Assembly (NCBI RefSeq): GCF_046600735.1
Contig: NZ_JBJMAW010000002.1
Span: 186,001 to 250,000 of the forward strand
Source: Novilysobacter_A longmucuonensis
GTDB lineage: Bacteria; Pseudomonadota; Gammaproteobacteria; Xanthomonadales; Xanthomonadaceae
DNA length: 64,000 nucleotides
Direction of reading: 5' to 3'
The stretch's first letter is position 1; each line of letters begins with the position of its first letter. Position numbers and translations under genes: made by a program. Below the pieces are notes generated by a model. That model worked only from the letters and a program-made list of their open reading frames with translations, did not search any database and was not told the DNA's origin. Positions 34,004-42,067 of this stretch are shown here, piece by piece.

Positions 34004-34621
34004 ATGACGCGCCGCCTGCTGCAGCTCTACCTCGGCCTGACCGCCTACGGCGTGTCGATGGTGATGATGCTCGATGCGCGGCTGGGGCTGATGCCCTGGG
34101 ACGTGCTGCACCAGGGGCTGTCGTTGCAGGGCGGCTGGCCGATGGGCCGGGTCGCGATCGCGGTCGGCTTCGTGGTGCTGCTGGCGTGGATTCCGATCCG
34201 CCAGAGGCCGGGGCTGGGCACGCTCAGCAACGTGATCGTGATCGGGCTGGTGTTCGACGCCGTCCACCTGCTGCTCGGCGACACCCTGGCCGATGCCGAC
34301 CTGCCCACGCGCGTCGCACTGTTGCTCGGCGGCATCGTGCTCAATGCACTGGCGACCGCGGCCTACATCGGCGCGCATTTCGGCCCCGGGCCGCGCGATG
34401 GCCTGATGACCGGACTGGCGCGCCGCAGCGGCCGCTCGGTGCGGCTGATCCGCACATTGATCGAAGGCAGCGTGCTGCTGGTGGGCTTCCTGCTCGGCGG
34501 CACCCTGGGGCTGGGAACGGCGGCCTACGCGCTGGCGATCGGGCCATTGATCCAGGCGGCGCTGCCGATGTTCGATCGACCCGGTCGAACCGCGACGCGC
34601 AAGTGCCCGGCTGTGCGGTGA
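34004..34621 (+). CDS. YczE/YitT-like membrane protein
   Basis: A 205-residue integral membrane protein with about five segments. The N-terminus LLQLYLGLTAYGVSMVMMLD, then GLMPWDVLHQGLS, and GPRDGLMTGLARRSGRSVRL at about residue 127 are hallmarks of the YczE family, which has no proven function. The segment after ALPMFDRPG is a short polar tail. No Shine-Dalgarno stands out. A stable hairpin lies 7 bp past the stop. Confidence 0.82.
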   Translation: MTRRLLQLYLGLTAYGVSMVMMLDARLGLMPWDVLHQGLSLQGGWPMGRVAIAVGFVVLLAWIPIRQRPGLGTLSNVIVIGLVFDAVHLLLGDTLADADLPTRVALLLGGIVLNALATAAYIGAHFGPGPRDGLMTGLARRSGRSVRLIRTLIEGSVLLVGFLLGGTLGLGTAAYALAIGPLIQAALPMFDRPGRTATRKCPAVR

Positions 34622-34628
34622 GCGCGGC

Positions 34629-34654
34629 CCCTTCTCCCGCGAGCGGGAGAAGGG
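34629..34654. terminator. Hairpin between convergent genes
   Basis: CCCTTCTCCCGC and GCGGGAGAAGGG form a 12-bp perfect stem with a two-base spacer, between the convergent YczE-like and HD genes. It is followed by AAACACG on the plus strand, so the T-tail is poor. It may still act as a bidirectional terminator, and it belongs to the same CTTCTCCCG repeat type as 21121-21144. Confidence 0.5.
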
Positions 34655-34671
34655 AAACACGCGGGCTGCGC

Positions 34672-35283
34672 TCAACGCTTCTCGGTCACCGCGCGGCGCA
34701 GGTTGATCCGGGCCTGCGCGTCGCAGCGCGCATGGAAGAAATCGGTGAGGTAGATCCGCTCGCGCGCCAGCAGCGACTTGAGGAAGCGGCGACGGTTGAG
34801 CTTGTACGTCCACGCCGGCACCTGGCCGCGGTATTCCGCGGCGATGCCACGGTCGTAAGCATCGAACTGCGCCGGGGCGGCGCCGAGGATCGCCATGTCG
34901 CAATCCAGGAACAGGGCCGCGTCGCGGTCGACGTCACCCGGCCCGACCCGGCCGTGGCGCGCGGTGAGTTCGATCAGGCCGGCGATGCGGTCCGCGTCGA
35001 TCCCCGCCTGTGGCAGCCAGCGCGCGAGATGCTCGCGTGCCAAGTGCGCCGAGCATGCCTCGTTGTCGCGGCGCCCGGCCACGTAGATGGCGTCGTGATA
35101 CAGGACGGCGAGGTAGACCTCGGCGGGCTGCGACCAGCCGGGGCCGGCAGCCACGGCCGCGTAGTGCCGCAATACCTCCTCGACATGGCCGAAGTCGTGG
35201 TATGCGCGCGGCGGGCTGGCATAGGCCGCTTCGAGTGCGGCGCTTTGCTGGGCGGGCAGCTCGACGGGCTGACGGTGTTGCAT
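34672..35283 (-). CDS. HD-superfamily metal-dependent phosphohydrolase (COG4339-like)
   Basis: A 203-residue predicted hydrolase. Metal ligands are visible as His in RAYHDFGHVEEVL near residue 28-34, the HD pair in VLYHDAIYVAG near 62-63, and a further Asp in LFLDCDMAILG. The C-terminal part with YKLNRRRFLKSLLARERIYLT is family-typical. Substrates of this group are not known. It is a single-gene unit on the minus strand. Confidence 0.85.
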   Translation of the reverse strand: MQHRQPVELPAQQSAALEAAYASPPRAYHDFGHVEEVLRHYAAVAAGPGWSQPAEVYLAVLYHDAIYVAGRRDNEACSAHLAREHLARWLPQAGIDADRIAGLIELTARHGRVGPGDVDRDAALFLDCDMAILGAAPAQFDAYDRGIAAEYRGQVPAWTYKLNRRRFLKSLLARERIYLTDFFHARCDAQARINLRRAVTEKR

Positions 35284-35392
35284 CGTTGCAGACGGCCGGT
35301 GGTCGCGATCGCGGCATGCTACGGCAGCGACCAGGTGCTGTGCTTGTGGCTCCTCCTTGCCAAGCAGAGCGAGATTGGGCCCTAAGGCGGCA

Positions 35393-36937
35393 TCAGTCCT
35401 CCAGCTCGTAACGCTCCAGCGGGTGCAACGAGGGCCCCTCGATCACCTGGCCCTGGACGTCGAAGCGGCTGCCGTGGCACGGGCAGTCCCAACTGGTCGC
35501 CGCGGCGTTCCAGGCGACGTGGCACTTCAGGTGCGGGCACACCGGCGACAGCACGGTCAGCTCGTCCGCGGGCGAGCGGTAGACGGCGTGCTTGCGGCCG
35601 TCCAGGTCGACGATGCGGCCCTGGCCGCGCTGCACGTCCGACAGCCGGTCCTGCTCGGCCGAAGACAGGCGGTCGCCGACCAGGTGCTTCATCACGGTTG
35701 CGTTTTCCGCGGCCCAGACCTTGGCCGACTTGATCGGCGTGAAGCGCTTGGGGGTGAGCAGTTCGCTGGCCGGGCTCTCGCGGCCCTGGACGAGCTCGGC
35801 GATCACGTTGGCCGCGACCGTGCCCCAGGTCAGCCCGTCGGCGCCGAAGCCTGTAGCGATGTAGACATTGCGGTGCGCGCTGTGGCCGATGTAGGGCAGC
35901 GCGTCGGCCGACTTGTACTGCTGCGCCGACCAGGCGTAGTCGAAGCCCGCAACGCCGAAGTGCTCGCGCGCGTATTCGCGCAGGCGCTCGTGGTAGTCCG
36001 TGTTGGCCGCGTTGTGGCCGGTCTTGTGCTTCTCGCCGACCACCACCAGATGGTCGCGGTCGCCATGGCGACAGCTGCGGATCGAGCGCGACCGGTCGCG
36101 GATCCAGCAGATCGCCTCGGGCGCGCGGCCCTGCCCCGGGTCGGATTGTGCGTGCGTGGAGCCGGCCCCCAGCGCGCCGGCGATGCCGTACTCGCGGTAG
36201 GTCTCCATCTCGGCCTGGACCAGGTTGAAGCCCTTGGGCGTATGGGTGGCGAAGACGATGTGCCTGGCATGCACCTCGCCGGCGGCGGTCTTGACCCGTC
36301 CCTGGCCGGCGTCGACATCGACCGCCGCGCTGTGCTCGTGCACGCGCACGCCCTGCTCCGCCAATGCCCGGGCCAAACCCTGGGTATAGGTGAAGGGATT
36401 GAACTGGGCCTGCTGCTCGATCCGCAGCGCGGCATGCGCGCGTGGCGGCAGCGCGCTGGCCGGCAGCCCGGGCACCGTCTCGACCCAGCTCGGCGCCAGG
36501 CCGGCCTCCTCCAGCGCGCGATGCTCGTCCTGGAGGGATGCGAGTTGCTGCTCATCCTCGCCGGCGACACAGGCATACAGCGGCCGACGGGCGAAGCCGC
36601 AATCGATCGACAGGCGCGCGCTGGTCTTCTCGATCAGCTCCAGCGCCTGCATCCGCATCGTGACCACCTGGCGCGCGGTGTCGGCGTCCCACTTGTCCCG
36701 CACCTTCGCCAGTCCGTCCGAGACGGTGCCATAGAGGTTGCCGGTCGATCCGCCGGTGTTGCTGGCGCCGATGCGCTCGGCCTCCAGCAGCACCACCGAC
36801 TGGCCGGCGCCGGCGAGCAGCATCGCCGTGGTCACCCCGGTGATCCCGCCGCCGATGACCACCGTATCCACCTCGGCCGTGCCGGCCAGCGGCGGGTACG
36901 GCGAGTCGCGACGGTCGGCCATCCATACGCTGTTCAT
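35393..36937 (-). CDS. FAD-dependent oxidoreductase with C-terminal Rieske [2Fe-2S] domain
   Basis: A 514-residue DadA-type flavoprotein fused to a Rieske domain. The dinucleotide fold is VDTVVIGGGITGVTTAMLL near residue 25-43. The FAD-dependent amine-oxidase body follows (IGASNTGGSTGNLYG, GFGADGLTWGTVAANVIAEL). The C-terminal Rieske ligands are CPHL and CPCH around residues 465-490. Family members are oxidoreductases of unknown substrate, found in many soil bacteria. I start at the Met of MNSVWM, preceded by GGAG seven bases upstream; an upstream Met adds nine residues. Redox partner genes are not adjacent. Confidence 0.9.
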   Translation of the reverse strand: MNSVWMADRRDSPYPPLAGTAEVDTVVIGGGITGVTTAMLLAGAGQSVVLLEAERIGASNTGGSTGNLYGTVSDGLAKVRDKWDADTARQVVTMRMQALELIEKTSARLSIDCGFARRPLYACVAGEDEQQLASLQDEHRALEEAGLAPSWVETVPGLPASALPPRAHAALRIEQQAQFNPFTYTQGLARALAEQGVRVHEHSAAVDVDAGQGRVKTAAGEVHARHIVFATHTPKGFNLVQAEMETYREYGIAGALGAGSTHAQSDPGQGRAPEAICWIRDRSRSIRSCRHGDRDHLVVVGEKHKTGHNAANTDYHERLREYAREHFGVAGFDYAWSAQQYKSADALPYIGHSAHRNVYIATGFGADGLTWGTVAANVIAELVQGRESPASELLTPKRFTPIKSAKVWAAENATVMKHLVGDRLSSAEQDRLSDVQRGQGRIVDLDGRKHAVYRSPADELTVLSPVCPHLKCHVAWNAAATSWDCPCHGSRFDVQGQVIEGPSLHPLERYELED

Positions 36938-37043
36938 GCGGCAACTCCGGGCGGGAGGCGCCATTAGGCCGCACCGGGTGTGTGTGCGACGTCACTCCGT
37001 CGCAATCCGTAGGCAGTGAGCGCGCAGTCCCGGCCGAGCCGAC

Positions 37044-37409
37044 CTACTGCCGCAGCACGATTGCCGGTAGCGCCACCAGACCTAGGAGGAAAGCGATCGC
37101 CAGCAGCGTCAGCAGCACCCTCAGCGGCTGGGTGCGCACCACGTCCCACAGCGTCTCGGCGGTGCCTTCGCGCCGGGCGGCGGCGTGCTCGGCGCGAACC
37201 CGCGTGCGACGGGCGGCCTGGTAGTCGGCCATCAGCCGCTTGGCCTCCGGCAGGTCTTCGTCGTGGGTCAGCCAGATGCCGCCGTGCGAGATGCCCCAGC
37301 GGCTGGGCTGGGTTTCGTAGAACTCGATGCGATGGGTCTGGAGCATCGCGCGGACGTCGTCGATCTCGTCATCGAGCACATGGCGCAGGTTGAGCAGGAG
37401 TTTCGACAT
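37044..37409 (-). CDS. Small membrane-anchored protein, DUF6164-like
   Basis: A 121-residue protein with a soluble N-terminal domain (MSKLLLNLRHVLDDEIDDV, YETQPSRWGISHGGIWLT) that resembles the DUF2007-type fold of putative signal-transducing proteins, and one C-terminal transmembrane helix (VLLTLLAIAFLLGLVALPAI). The family is common in Xanthomonadaceae and has no known role. The start is the Met after the purine-rich stretch, at the conserved SKLLL. It is not obviously in an operon. Confidence 0.7.
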   Translation of the reverse strand: MSKLLLNLRHVLDDEIDDVRAMLQTHRIEFYETQPSRWGISHGGIWLTHDEDLPEAKRLMADYQAARRTRVRAEHAAARREGTAETLWDVVRTQPLRVLLTLLAIAFLLGLVALPAIVLRQ

Positions 37410-37562
37410 GCGTGGATCATAACGATGCGCGCGGAGCGGCGAAGGACGACGACCGGCGCGGGGCACCACTGCGGCGGCCGCACTCGTCACGCAGCCGCGC
37501 GCCGGGGCCGGACGCGGCCGTGAGGCTTCGACGACGCGGTCGATTGACTACCAGGCCGACGA

Positions 37563-38114
37563 TTAGCTGTCGTCGCCGGCCATCGCCTCGCCTTCCGGGG
37601 TGACCAGGTGCCACTGGCCCCATTTATCGCTGACCCCGCGGCCGGCGGTCCGGCCGGCACCGCGATCGGCGGCGTAACGGTAGAGCGGATGGTTGTTGTA
37701 GGTGATCTGCATCGTGCCGTCGGGGCGCTGGATCGATGCGACCAGCTCGCCGCTCAGGCCGGCGCCGGCGGTGGGTTGCGCATCGGACACCAGCATCGGC
37801 GGCCATGCTTCCAGACACGCATCGGCACAACCGCTGCCATCGGTATCGCCCTCCAACATGTACAGCGCGCTGCCGGCATCGTCAGCCACGTACGGGCCGC
37901 CCTCACCGGTTTCCATCAGGGTCAGGTTGCCTGCGGCGGCATTGGCCGCGGGAGTCGGCTCGATGCTCTCGGTCGGCGTGGCCGGCGGTGGCGTGGTCGG
38001 CGTCGTGGTCACCGGCGCGCCATCGGTAAGGGTGTCGTCGGTGTCCTGGGCACAACCGGCCAGGCCCAGCGCCACCAGTGCGCTGCATAGGGTGAACAAC
38101 CGGGTCCTGCGCAT
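37563..38114 (-). CDS. Lipoprotein with COG4315-type repeats, copy 1
   Basis: A 183-residue secreted lipoprotein. The signal peptide ends with lipobox LAGC (MRRTRLFTLCSALVALGLAGC). A Thr/Pro-rich linker follows, then two COG4315-type secreted repeats: GGPYVADDAGSALYMLEGD and QITYNNHPLYRYAADRG. A conserved Cys pair lies in GSGCADACLEAWPP. The repeat family has no known activity. GAGGAG stands seven bases before the ATG. The neighbouring gene encodes a paralogue with the same architecture. Both share a conserved upstream element. Confidence 0.85.
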   Translation of the reverse strand: MRRTRLFTLCSALVALGLAGCAQDTDDTLTDGAPVTTTPTTPPPATPTESIEPTPAANAAAGNLTLMETGEGGPYVADDAGSALYMLEGDTDGSGCADACLEAWPPMLVSDAQPTAGAGLSGELVASIQRPDGTMQITYNNHPLYRYAADRGAGRTAGRGVSDKWGQWHLVTPEGEAMAGDDS

Positions 38115-38169
38115 TGCATTCTCCTCGGGCGTGGGCCCATCGGGCCATCCGTCGTGGATGGGTCCCCTG

Positions 38170-38201
38170 CAGTGATAGGCGCACGGCCGTGAATGGAGGG
38201 T
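38170..38201 (-). promoter_or_regulatory. Conserved 32-bp element upstream of lipoprotein 1
   Basis: The element shares the blocks CAGTGATA and CCGTGAATG at identical spacing with 38867-38898, although the surrounding DNA differs. It begins 55 bp upstream of the start codon. On the minus strand it reads CATTCACGG, nine bases, then TATCACTG, the layout of an alternative-sigma-factor or activator-dependent promoter. The conserved position favours a shared promoter. Confidence 0.55.
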
Positions 38202-38249
38202 CTGCATCGGTGAGGCGGGGGGGTCGCGGGTATTAGCCGGACCCGACGG

Positions 38250-38810
38250 TCAGCTCTCCTGACCGTGCAGCGCCTCGCCCTCCGGCGTCAGCAGGTACCA
38301 GCCGCCCCACTGGTCGTGGATGTCGTGGCCGGTCGGCATGCCGGTGTCGGGATCCTGCGCGTAGTAGTACAACGGATGGCCGTTGTAGGTGACCTGGGTC
38401 GCGCCGTCGGCACGCTGGACGGTCCCGATCAGCTCGTCGTCCACGCCGGCGCTCGCTCCGGGCACTTCACTGCGCAGCAACGGCGGCCAGGCATCGAGGC
38501 AGGCGTTGGTGCAGGTGCTGCCATCGCGGTCGTCCTCCAGCAGGTACAGCGGGTGACCCGCGCTGTCGACCAGGTAAGGCGCCGGCCCGCCCACGGTCGC
38601 AACGGCCAGATGGGTCACGTCGACCGCGGTGTCCGCAACGTCGTGGGATCGCCGATCGTCGCTCAGCGGCGGAATCAAGTCACCTTCGACCGACGGCGTC
38701 ATTGCGTCGGGGGCGATTTCGGTGTCGGCCTGGTCCACGTCCTGCTGGCAGGCGACCAGGCCCAGCGCGGCGACGGCCGTGCACAGGGCCAGCCGGGGTA
38801 TCTTGCTCAT
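38250..38810 (-). CDS. Lipoprotein with COG4315-type repeats, copy 2
   Basis: A 186-residue paralogue of the adjacent lipoprotein. Signal peptide MSKIPRLALCTAVAALGLVA then the lipid-attached Cys. Repeats are PAPYLVDSAGHPLYLLEDD and TQVTYNGHPLYYYAQDP, with the Cys pair in TCTNACLDAWPP and a C-terminal GGWYLLTPEGEALHG matching copy 1. An acidic linker replaces the Thr/Pro linker. It is probably the result of tandem duplication followed by divergence. It lies 135 bp from copy 1, each with its own copy of the upstream element. Confidence 0.85.
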   Translation of the reverse strand: MSKIPRLALCTAVAALGLVACQQDVDQADTEIAPDAMTPSVEGDLIPPLSDDRRSHDVADTAVDVTHLAVATVGGPAPYLVDSAGHPLYLLEDDRDGSTCTNACLDAWPPLLRSEVPGASAGVDDELIGTVQRADGATQVTYNGHPLYYYAQDPDTGMPTGHDIHDQWGGWYLLTPEGEALHGQES

Positions 38811-38866
38811 GGCGTTCTCCTTGGTGGCGGTGCCATTGGAATGCGCCGGAGGGCGCGCGGTGCGCC

Positions 38867-38898
38867 CAGTGATAAGCGACCCGCCGTGAATGACGGGT
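38867..38898 (-). promoter_or_regulatory. Conserved 32-bp element upstream of lipoprotein 2
   Basis: This is the second copy of the element at 38170-38201, with the same CAGTGATA and CCGTGAATG blocks, 56 bp upstream of the start codon. Between the two copies most of the 32 positions match, whereas the DNA on either side does not align well. This is what a retained regulatory site would look like after gene duplication. Confidence 0.55.
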
Positions 38899-38983
38899 CG
38901 CGGGCGGGTCTGCCCCGCCGCGGCCGCATTGCCAGGCAAAGCAGCCCGTCGCCGTTCTCAACGCCTCAGCGAGGAGTCGCACG

Positions 38984-39019
38984 ATGACCGGTTGCCCGGC
39001 GCACGGTCGCCCGAAATGA
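38984..39019 (+). CDS. Possible 11-residue leader peptide coupled to mpg
   Basis: A short ORF encoding MTGCPAHGRPK. GAGGAG lies seven bases before its ATG, a better ribosome binding site than that of the following gene. Its TGA overlaps the mpg start as ATGA, so ribosomes leaving it could start mpg directly. Whether the peptide itself matters is unknown; it may only serve to load ribosomes. There is no protein similarity to use as support. Confidence 0.45.
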   Translation: MTGCPAHGRPK

Positions 39020-39615
39020 GCTATCCGATTGCGCGCACCGCACCATTGCCGCGATCGTTCTACGCCCGCGATGCGCTGGAGGTCGCGCCCGATCTGCTGA
39101 ACAAGATCCTGCTCGGCGTCGACGGGCGTGCCGGGCGCATCGTGGAGACCGAGGCCTACCGCGGCGCCTGCGACGCCGCCGCGCACAGCTTCCGCGGCAG
39201 GACCGCGCGCAACGCGACCATGTTCGGCCCGCCCGGGCACCTCTACGTGTACTTCAGCTACGGCATGCACTGGTGCGGCAATGCGGTGTGCAGCAGCGAA
39301 GGCGACGGATCGGCGGTGCTGCTGCGCGCGATCGAGCCGCTTGCCGGCCTGGCGCGGATGCGCGCCGCGCGGCCACGCGCCGCGCGCGAGCGCGACCTGT
39401 GCAGCGGGCCGGCGCGGTTGTGCCAGGCGCTGGGAATCGATGGGAGCCACGACGGCATCGACCTGGTGTCGCGCCGCGCAGCGTTCATGATCGCCGACGA
39501 CGGCATGCCGCCACCGGCCGATCCGGTCGCCGCGCCGCGCATCGGCATCACCCGCGCCGCCGACCGGCCGTGGCGCTGGTACGTCCGCGGCAACGTGCAT
39601 GTGTCGCGGCGTTAG
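39016..39615 (+). CDS. mpg: DNA-3-methyladenine glycosylase (AAG/MPG family)
   Basis: A 199-residue base-excision enzyme that removes alkylated purines. Family segments are LPRSFYARDALEVAPDLLNK at the N-terminus, the active-site region GRIVETEAYRGACDAAAHSFRG split around the catalytic Glu, then MFGPPGHLYVYFSYGMHWC and LCSGPARLCQALGI. The C-terminus RPWRWYVRGN is normal. The ATG has no Shine-Dalgarno of its own and overlaps the stop of an 11-codon ORF that has one, which suggests translational coupling. Confidence 0.93.
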   Translation: MSYPIARTAPLPRSFYARDALEVAPDLLNKILLGVDGRAGRIVETEAYRGACDAAAHSFRGRTARNATMFGPPGHLYVYFSYGMHWCGNAVCSSEGDGSAVLLRAIEPLAGLARMRAARPRAARERDLCSGPARLCQALGIDGSHDGIDLVSRRAAFMIADDGMPPPADPVAAPRIGITRAADRPWRWYVRGNVHVSRR

Positions 39616-39633
39616 CGGCGCGCTGCAGTCAGG

Positions 39634-39780
39634 AGCAAGAGCAAATCCCCCTGTCACTTGGCTCCCTCCTTTGGCAAAGGAGGGTTGGGGAGGATTTGCT
39701 GTTGCTGTTGCCTGCGTTCTTTCACAGCAGAAGCAAATCCCCGTGCCCCCCTTTTTTCAACGGAGGGGTGAGCATTGGGG
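39634..39780. repeat. AGCAAATCCCCC element, copy 2
   Basis: Three related units occur here: GAGCAAATCCCCCTG at 39639, an inverted arm GGGGAGGATTTGCT ending at 39700, and a third AAGCAAATCCCCGTGCCCCC at 39731. The inner CCCTCCTTTGGCAAAGGAGG forms its own hairpin, and CTGTTGC-like units follow it as in copy 1 (28648-28817). It fills the gap between mpg and the ATP-grasp gene. Confidence 0.8.
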
Positions 39781-39812
39781 AGAGCGCTCCGACGCCGCCG
39801 GGCCGAACGGCG

Positions 39813-40874
39813 CTACATCATCGCCAGCGCGGTATTGCTGATGGCCCCTTGGTAGTACGCGCGCAGCCGCACCTTGCGCTCCAGGTCGGCGATGATGTGG
39901 CCGCTGAAGTCGGCGCCGGTCAGCTCCTCGGCCATGTTGATGCCGCCGGGCGTGTCGACATTGATCTCCATCATCTTGTCCCCGACGATATCCAGCCCGG
40001 CCAGGTACATGCCGTCGCTGATGAGCTTGGGCCCGACGATCTCCGCCAGCCGCAGCGCGGCCTCGTCGGGTACCGCCATCTCGATCTTGCCGCCGGCGGT
40101 GATGTTGCTGCGGGCATCGCCGGAATCGTTGTAGCGGCGGAAGCAGGCGTAATGGCCGTCGACCTGCAGCGGATGTCCATTCAGGGTCAGCAGCCGCAGG
40201 TCGCCCTTGGCCGCCTCGGGCAGGTACTCCTGCACGATCGCGTATCCGTCGCGGGTCACCGCCTCGATCATCTGGTTGAGGTTCGCCCGGTTTTCCTGCG
40301 TCACCACGAACACACTCTGCCCGCCCGAACCCTGCAGCGGCTTGATCACCGCGCTGCCGCCCCGGGCTTCGATGAAGGCCTTGATCTCGTCGGTCTCCAT
40401 GGTGATGCAGGTGACCGGCCGGACCTCCTCGGGGAAGTGCTGGAAATAGGTCTTGTTGGAGGCGTCGGTCAGGTGCGCCGGATCATTGAGCACGATCACG
40501 TGCTTGGCCGCGGCCAGCTGCGCGAACAGCAGCCCGCTGTTGGGCGCCCAGGGCCGGTCGGCCGTCTCTTCGGCCGGATCGCTGCGCAGCAGCAGGACGT
40601 CGAGTTGCTCCACGCTGATACGCCGGGTCTGCGCCTCCTTGCCCTGCACGTCGGCGAGGAACTCGTCGTCGTCCTTGTAGTCGTCGCGGGCGGGGCAATG
40701 CGCGGTCGCATTGACGCTGCCGTCGGCGTCGTAGATGAAGTTGGCCAGGCCGATCAGCACCACCTCGTGCCCGCGCGCGACCGCGGTGCGCGCCAGCCGG
40801 ATCGTGGTGTAGTTGTTCTTCTCGGTGGCGATGTCGTTGATCACGAATCCCAGTTTCATGCGAGTGGCCTTCAT
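39813..40874 (-). CDS. Glutathione-synthetase-like ATP-grasp ligase of the QEGLA cluster
   Basis: A 353-residue ATP-grasp enzyme resembling GshB. ATP-binding segments are SAVIKPLQGSGGQSVFVV near residue 172-190 and AIVQEYLPEAAKGDLRLL near 215-233. The metal-binding end is MEINVDTPGGINMAEEL near 303-320. Such ligases join an acyl group to an amine, as in gamma-Glu-Cys plus Gly. Its gene overlaps the DUF1704/QEGLA gene by four bases (ATGA) and completes a three-gene unit with an N-formylglutamate amidohydrolase-like gene. I infer a dedicated peptide substrate and not general glutathione synthesis. Confidence 0.85.
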   Translation of the reverse strand: MKATRMKLGFVINDIATEKNNYTTIRLARTAVARGHEVVLIGLANFIYDADGSVNATAHCPARDDYKDDDEFLADVQGKEAQTRRISVEQLDVLLLRSDPAEETADRPWAPNSGLLFAQLAAAKHVIVLNDPAHLTDASNKTYFQHFPEEVRPVTCITMETDEIKAFIEARGGSAVIKPLQGSGGQSVFVVTQENRANLNQMIEAVTRDGYAIVQEYLPEAAKGDLRLLTLNGHPLQVDGHYACFRRYNDSGDARSNITAGGKIEMAVPDEAALRLAEIVGPKLISDGMYLAGLDIVGDKMMEINVDTPGGINMAEELTGADFSGHIIADLERKVRLRAYYQGAISNTALAMM

Positions 40875-42067
40875 GCTGCGGGTTCCCTGTGGAAGAGCTT
40901 CGCGACCGGAATGGTCCGGCAGAGGGCGAGCCGGTCGTCGGTGGCCGGCGCCGACCAGTAACGCGGCAGCAGCTCGGGCCGGGTCACCCAGCCTTCATCG
41001 ATCAGTTGCTCCAGCACCACCAGGTGCGACAGCGCGAACTTGCCGCCGAACAGCGGCTCGAACGCGCCGCCCTCGTGCAGGTACTCGAGCAGGTCGCGCA
41101 GGCCGCTGAGGTACACCGCGTCCTTGGTCAGCCCGCCGCCACGGCGTGCACGCACGGCCACGTCGAATGCATCGTCGGTCGGCAGGCCGTGCTCCTGGTG
41201 CAGGCAGTGGAAGATCGCCGGGACGTCCTGGCCATGCATCGCCATGTCGGTGGCGAGCACGCGCGCGGCCAGCACCCGCAGGCGTTCGGCCGGCAGGTAG
41301 CCGGCAAGGAACTCCGACAGCACGCCGATGCCTTCCTGCAGCGCGTCGTAGTGCGCCAGCCCCACTTCCAACTGCTTCAGCGACTGCTTGCGCCCGTTGT
41401 GCCGGGTCACCACGTGGGTGCCGATCTCGTGCTGGATCAGCGGCTGCACGCGCGCGCGCGGCACGCGCAGCTTGCCGTCGATGTAGAACCTGCCGTGCGA
41501 GACCATCATCAGCGAGTTGAGGTCGTCATCGACCACCACCTCGGCCTCGAACCCCGGCGCCTGTTCGCGATACCAGTCCAGCTCGGCATGGACCGCGGCG
41601 AGCACCTCCTCGATGCCGGTGTCGTCCTCCGGCACCGGGCCGGTATCGACCGTGTCGAGGATCTCGCGTGCAAGCTTCAACAGCCGCGGCTCGACCCCGC
41701 CGAACAGGTCGATGCTGGCATTGACGAAGCCGTCGGTGCCGCGCAGCCGGACCAGCTCGATCTGGCGGTCGAGCTCGCGCTGCTTCTCCGACAGCAGGCC
41801 CTGCAGCAGGGCCGATTCGACCTCCTCCACCGGCAGCGCCAGCAGGGCCTCGCGCGCGGCGTGCAGGTCGAGGTCGAGGTCGAGGTAGTCCAGCGGCGGG
41901 ATCGCGGTGCGGCCGCTGTCCTCGAAGCTGCGCCACAGCGCATCGTTGTGAATCGGCGACAGCGCCAGCAGCCAATCGATCTCACCGTCCATCCGCGCCA
42001 GCGCGGCGTCGACCTGCGCCGCGACCGGCGGCAGCGGGCGCGCGGCGACGGCCCTGCTCAGTGACAC
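40871..42067 (-). CDS. DUF1704 / QEGLA-motif metallopeptidase (tyrosine-carboxypeptidase-like)
   Basis: A 398-residue protein of the family called flavohemoglobin expression-modulating QEGLA motif protein. A zinc-peptidase-type HEIGTH (HExxxH) is at 213-218, followed by the family motif as QEGIG, not QEGLA, at 244-248. The same fold and HExxxH occur in eukaryotic MATCAP/TMCP tubulin carboxypeptidases, which remove C-terminal Tyr. I start at a GTG (VSLSRAVA) because it is the first start in frame after the upstream gene's end. The GTG overlaps that stop by 10 bp. The downstream ATP-grasp gene overlaps by four. The role in bacteria is not established. Confidence 0.87.
   Translation of the reverse strand: MSLSRAVAARPLPPVAAQVDAALARMDGEIDWLLALSPIHNDALWRSFEDSGRTAIPPLDYLDLDLDLHAAREALLALPVEEVESALLQGLLSEKQRELDRQIELVRLRGTDGFVNASIDLFGGVEPRLLKLAREILDTVDTGPVPEDDTGIEEVLAAVHAELDWYREQAPGFEAEVVVDDDLNSLMMVSHGRFYIDGKLRVPRARVQPLIQHEIGTHVVTRHNGRKQSLKQLEVGLAHYDALQEGIGVLSEFLAGYLPAERLRVLAARVLATDMAMHGQDVPAIFHCLHQEHGLPTDDAFDVAVRARRGGGLTKDAVYLSGLRDLLEYLHEGGAFEPLFGGKFALSHLVVLEQLIDEGWVTRPELLPRYWSAPATDDRLALCRTIPVAKLFHREPAA

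Noticed and set aside
39813..40874. Housekeeping glutathione synthetase gshB
   Set aside because: It has the ATP-grasp features, but the overlap with the QEGLA peptidase and FGase-like genes indicates a specialised paralogue. No gshA is nearby.
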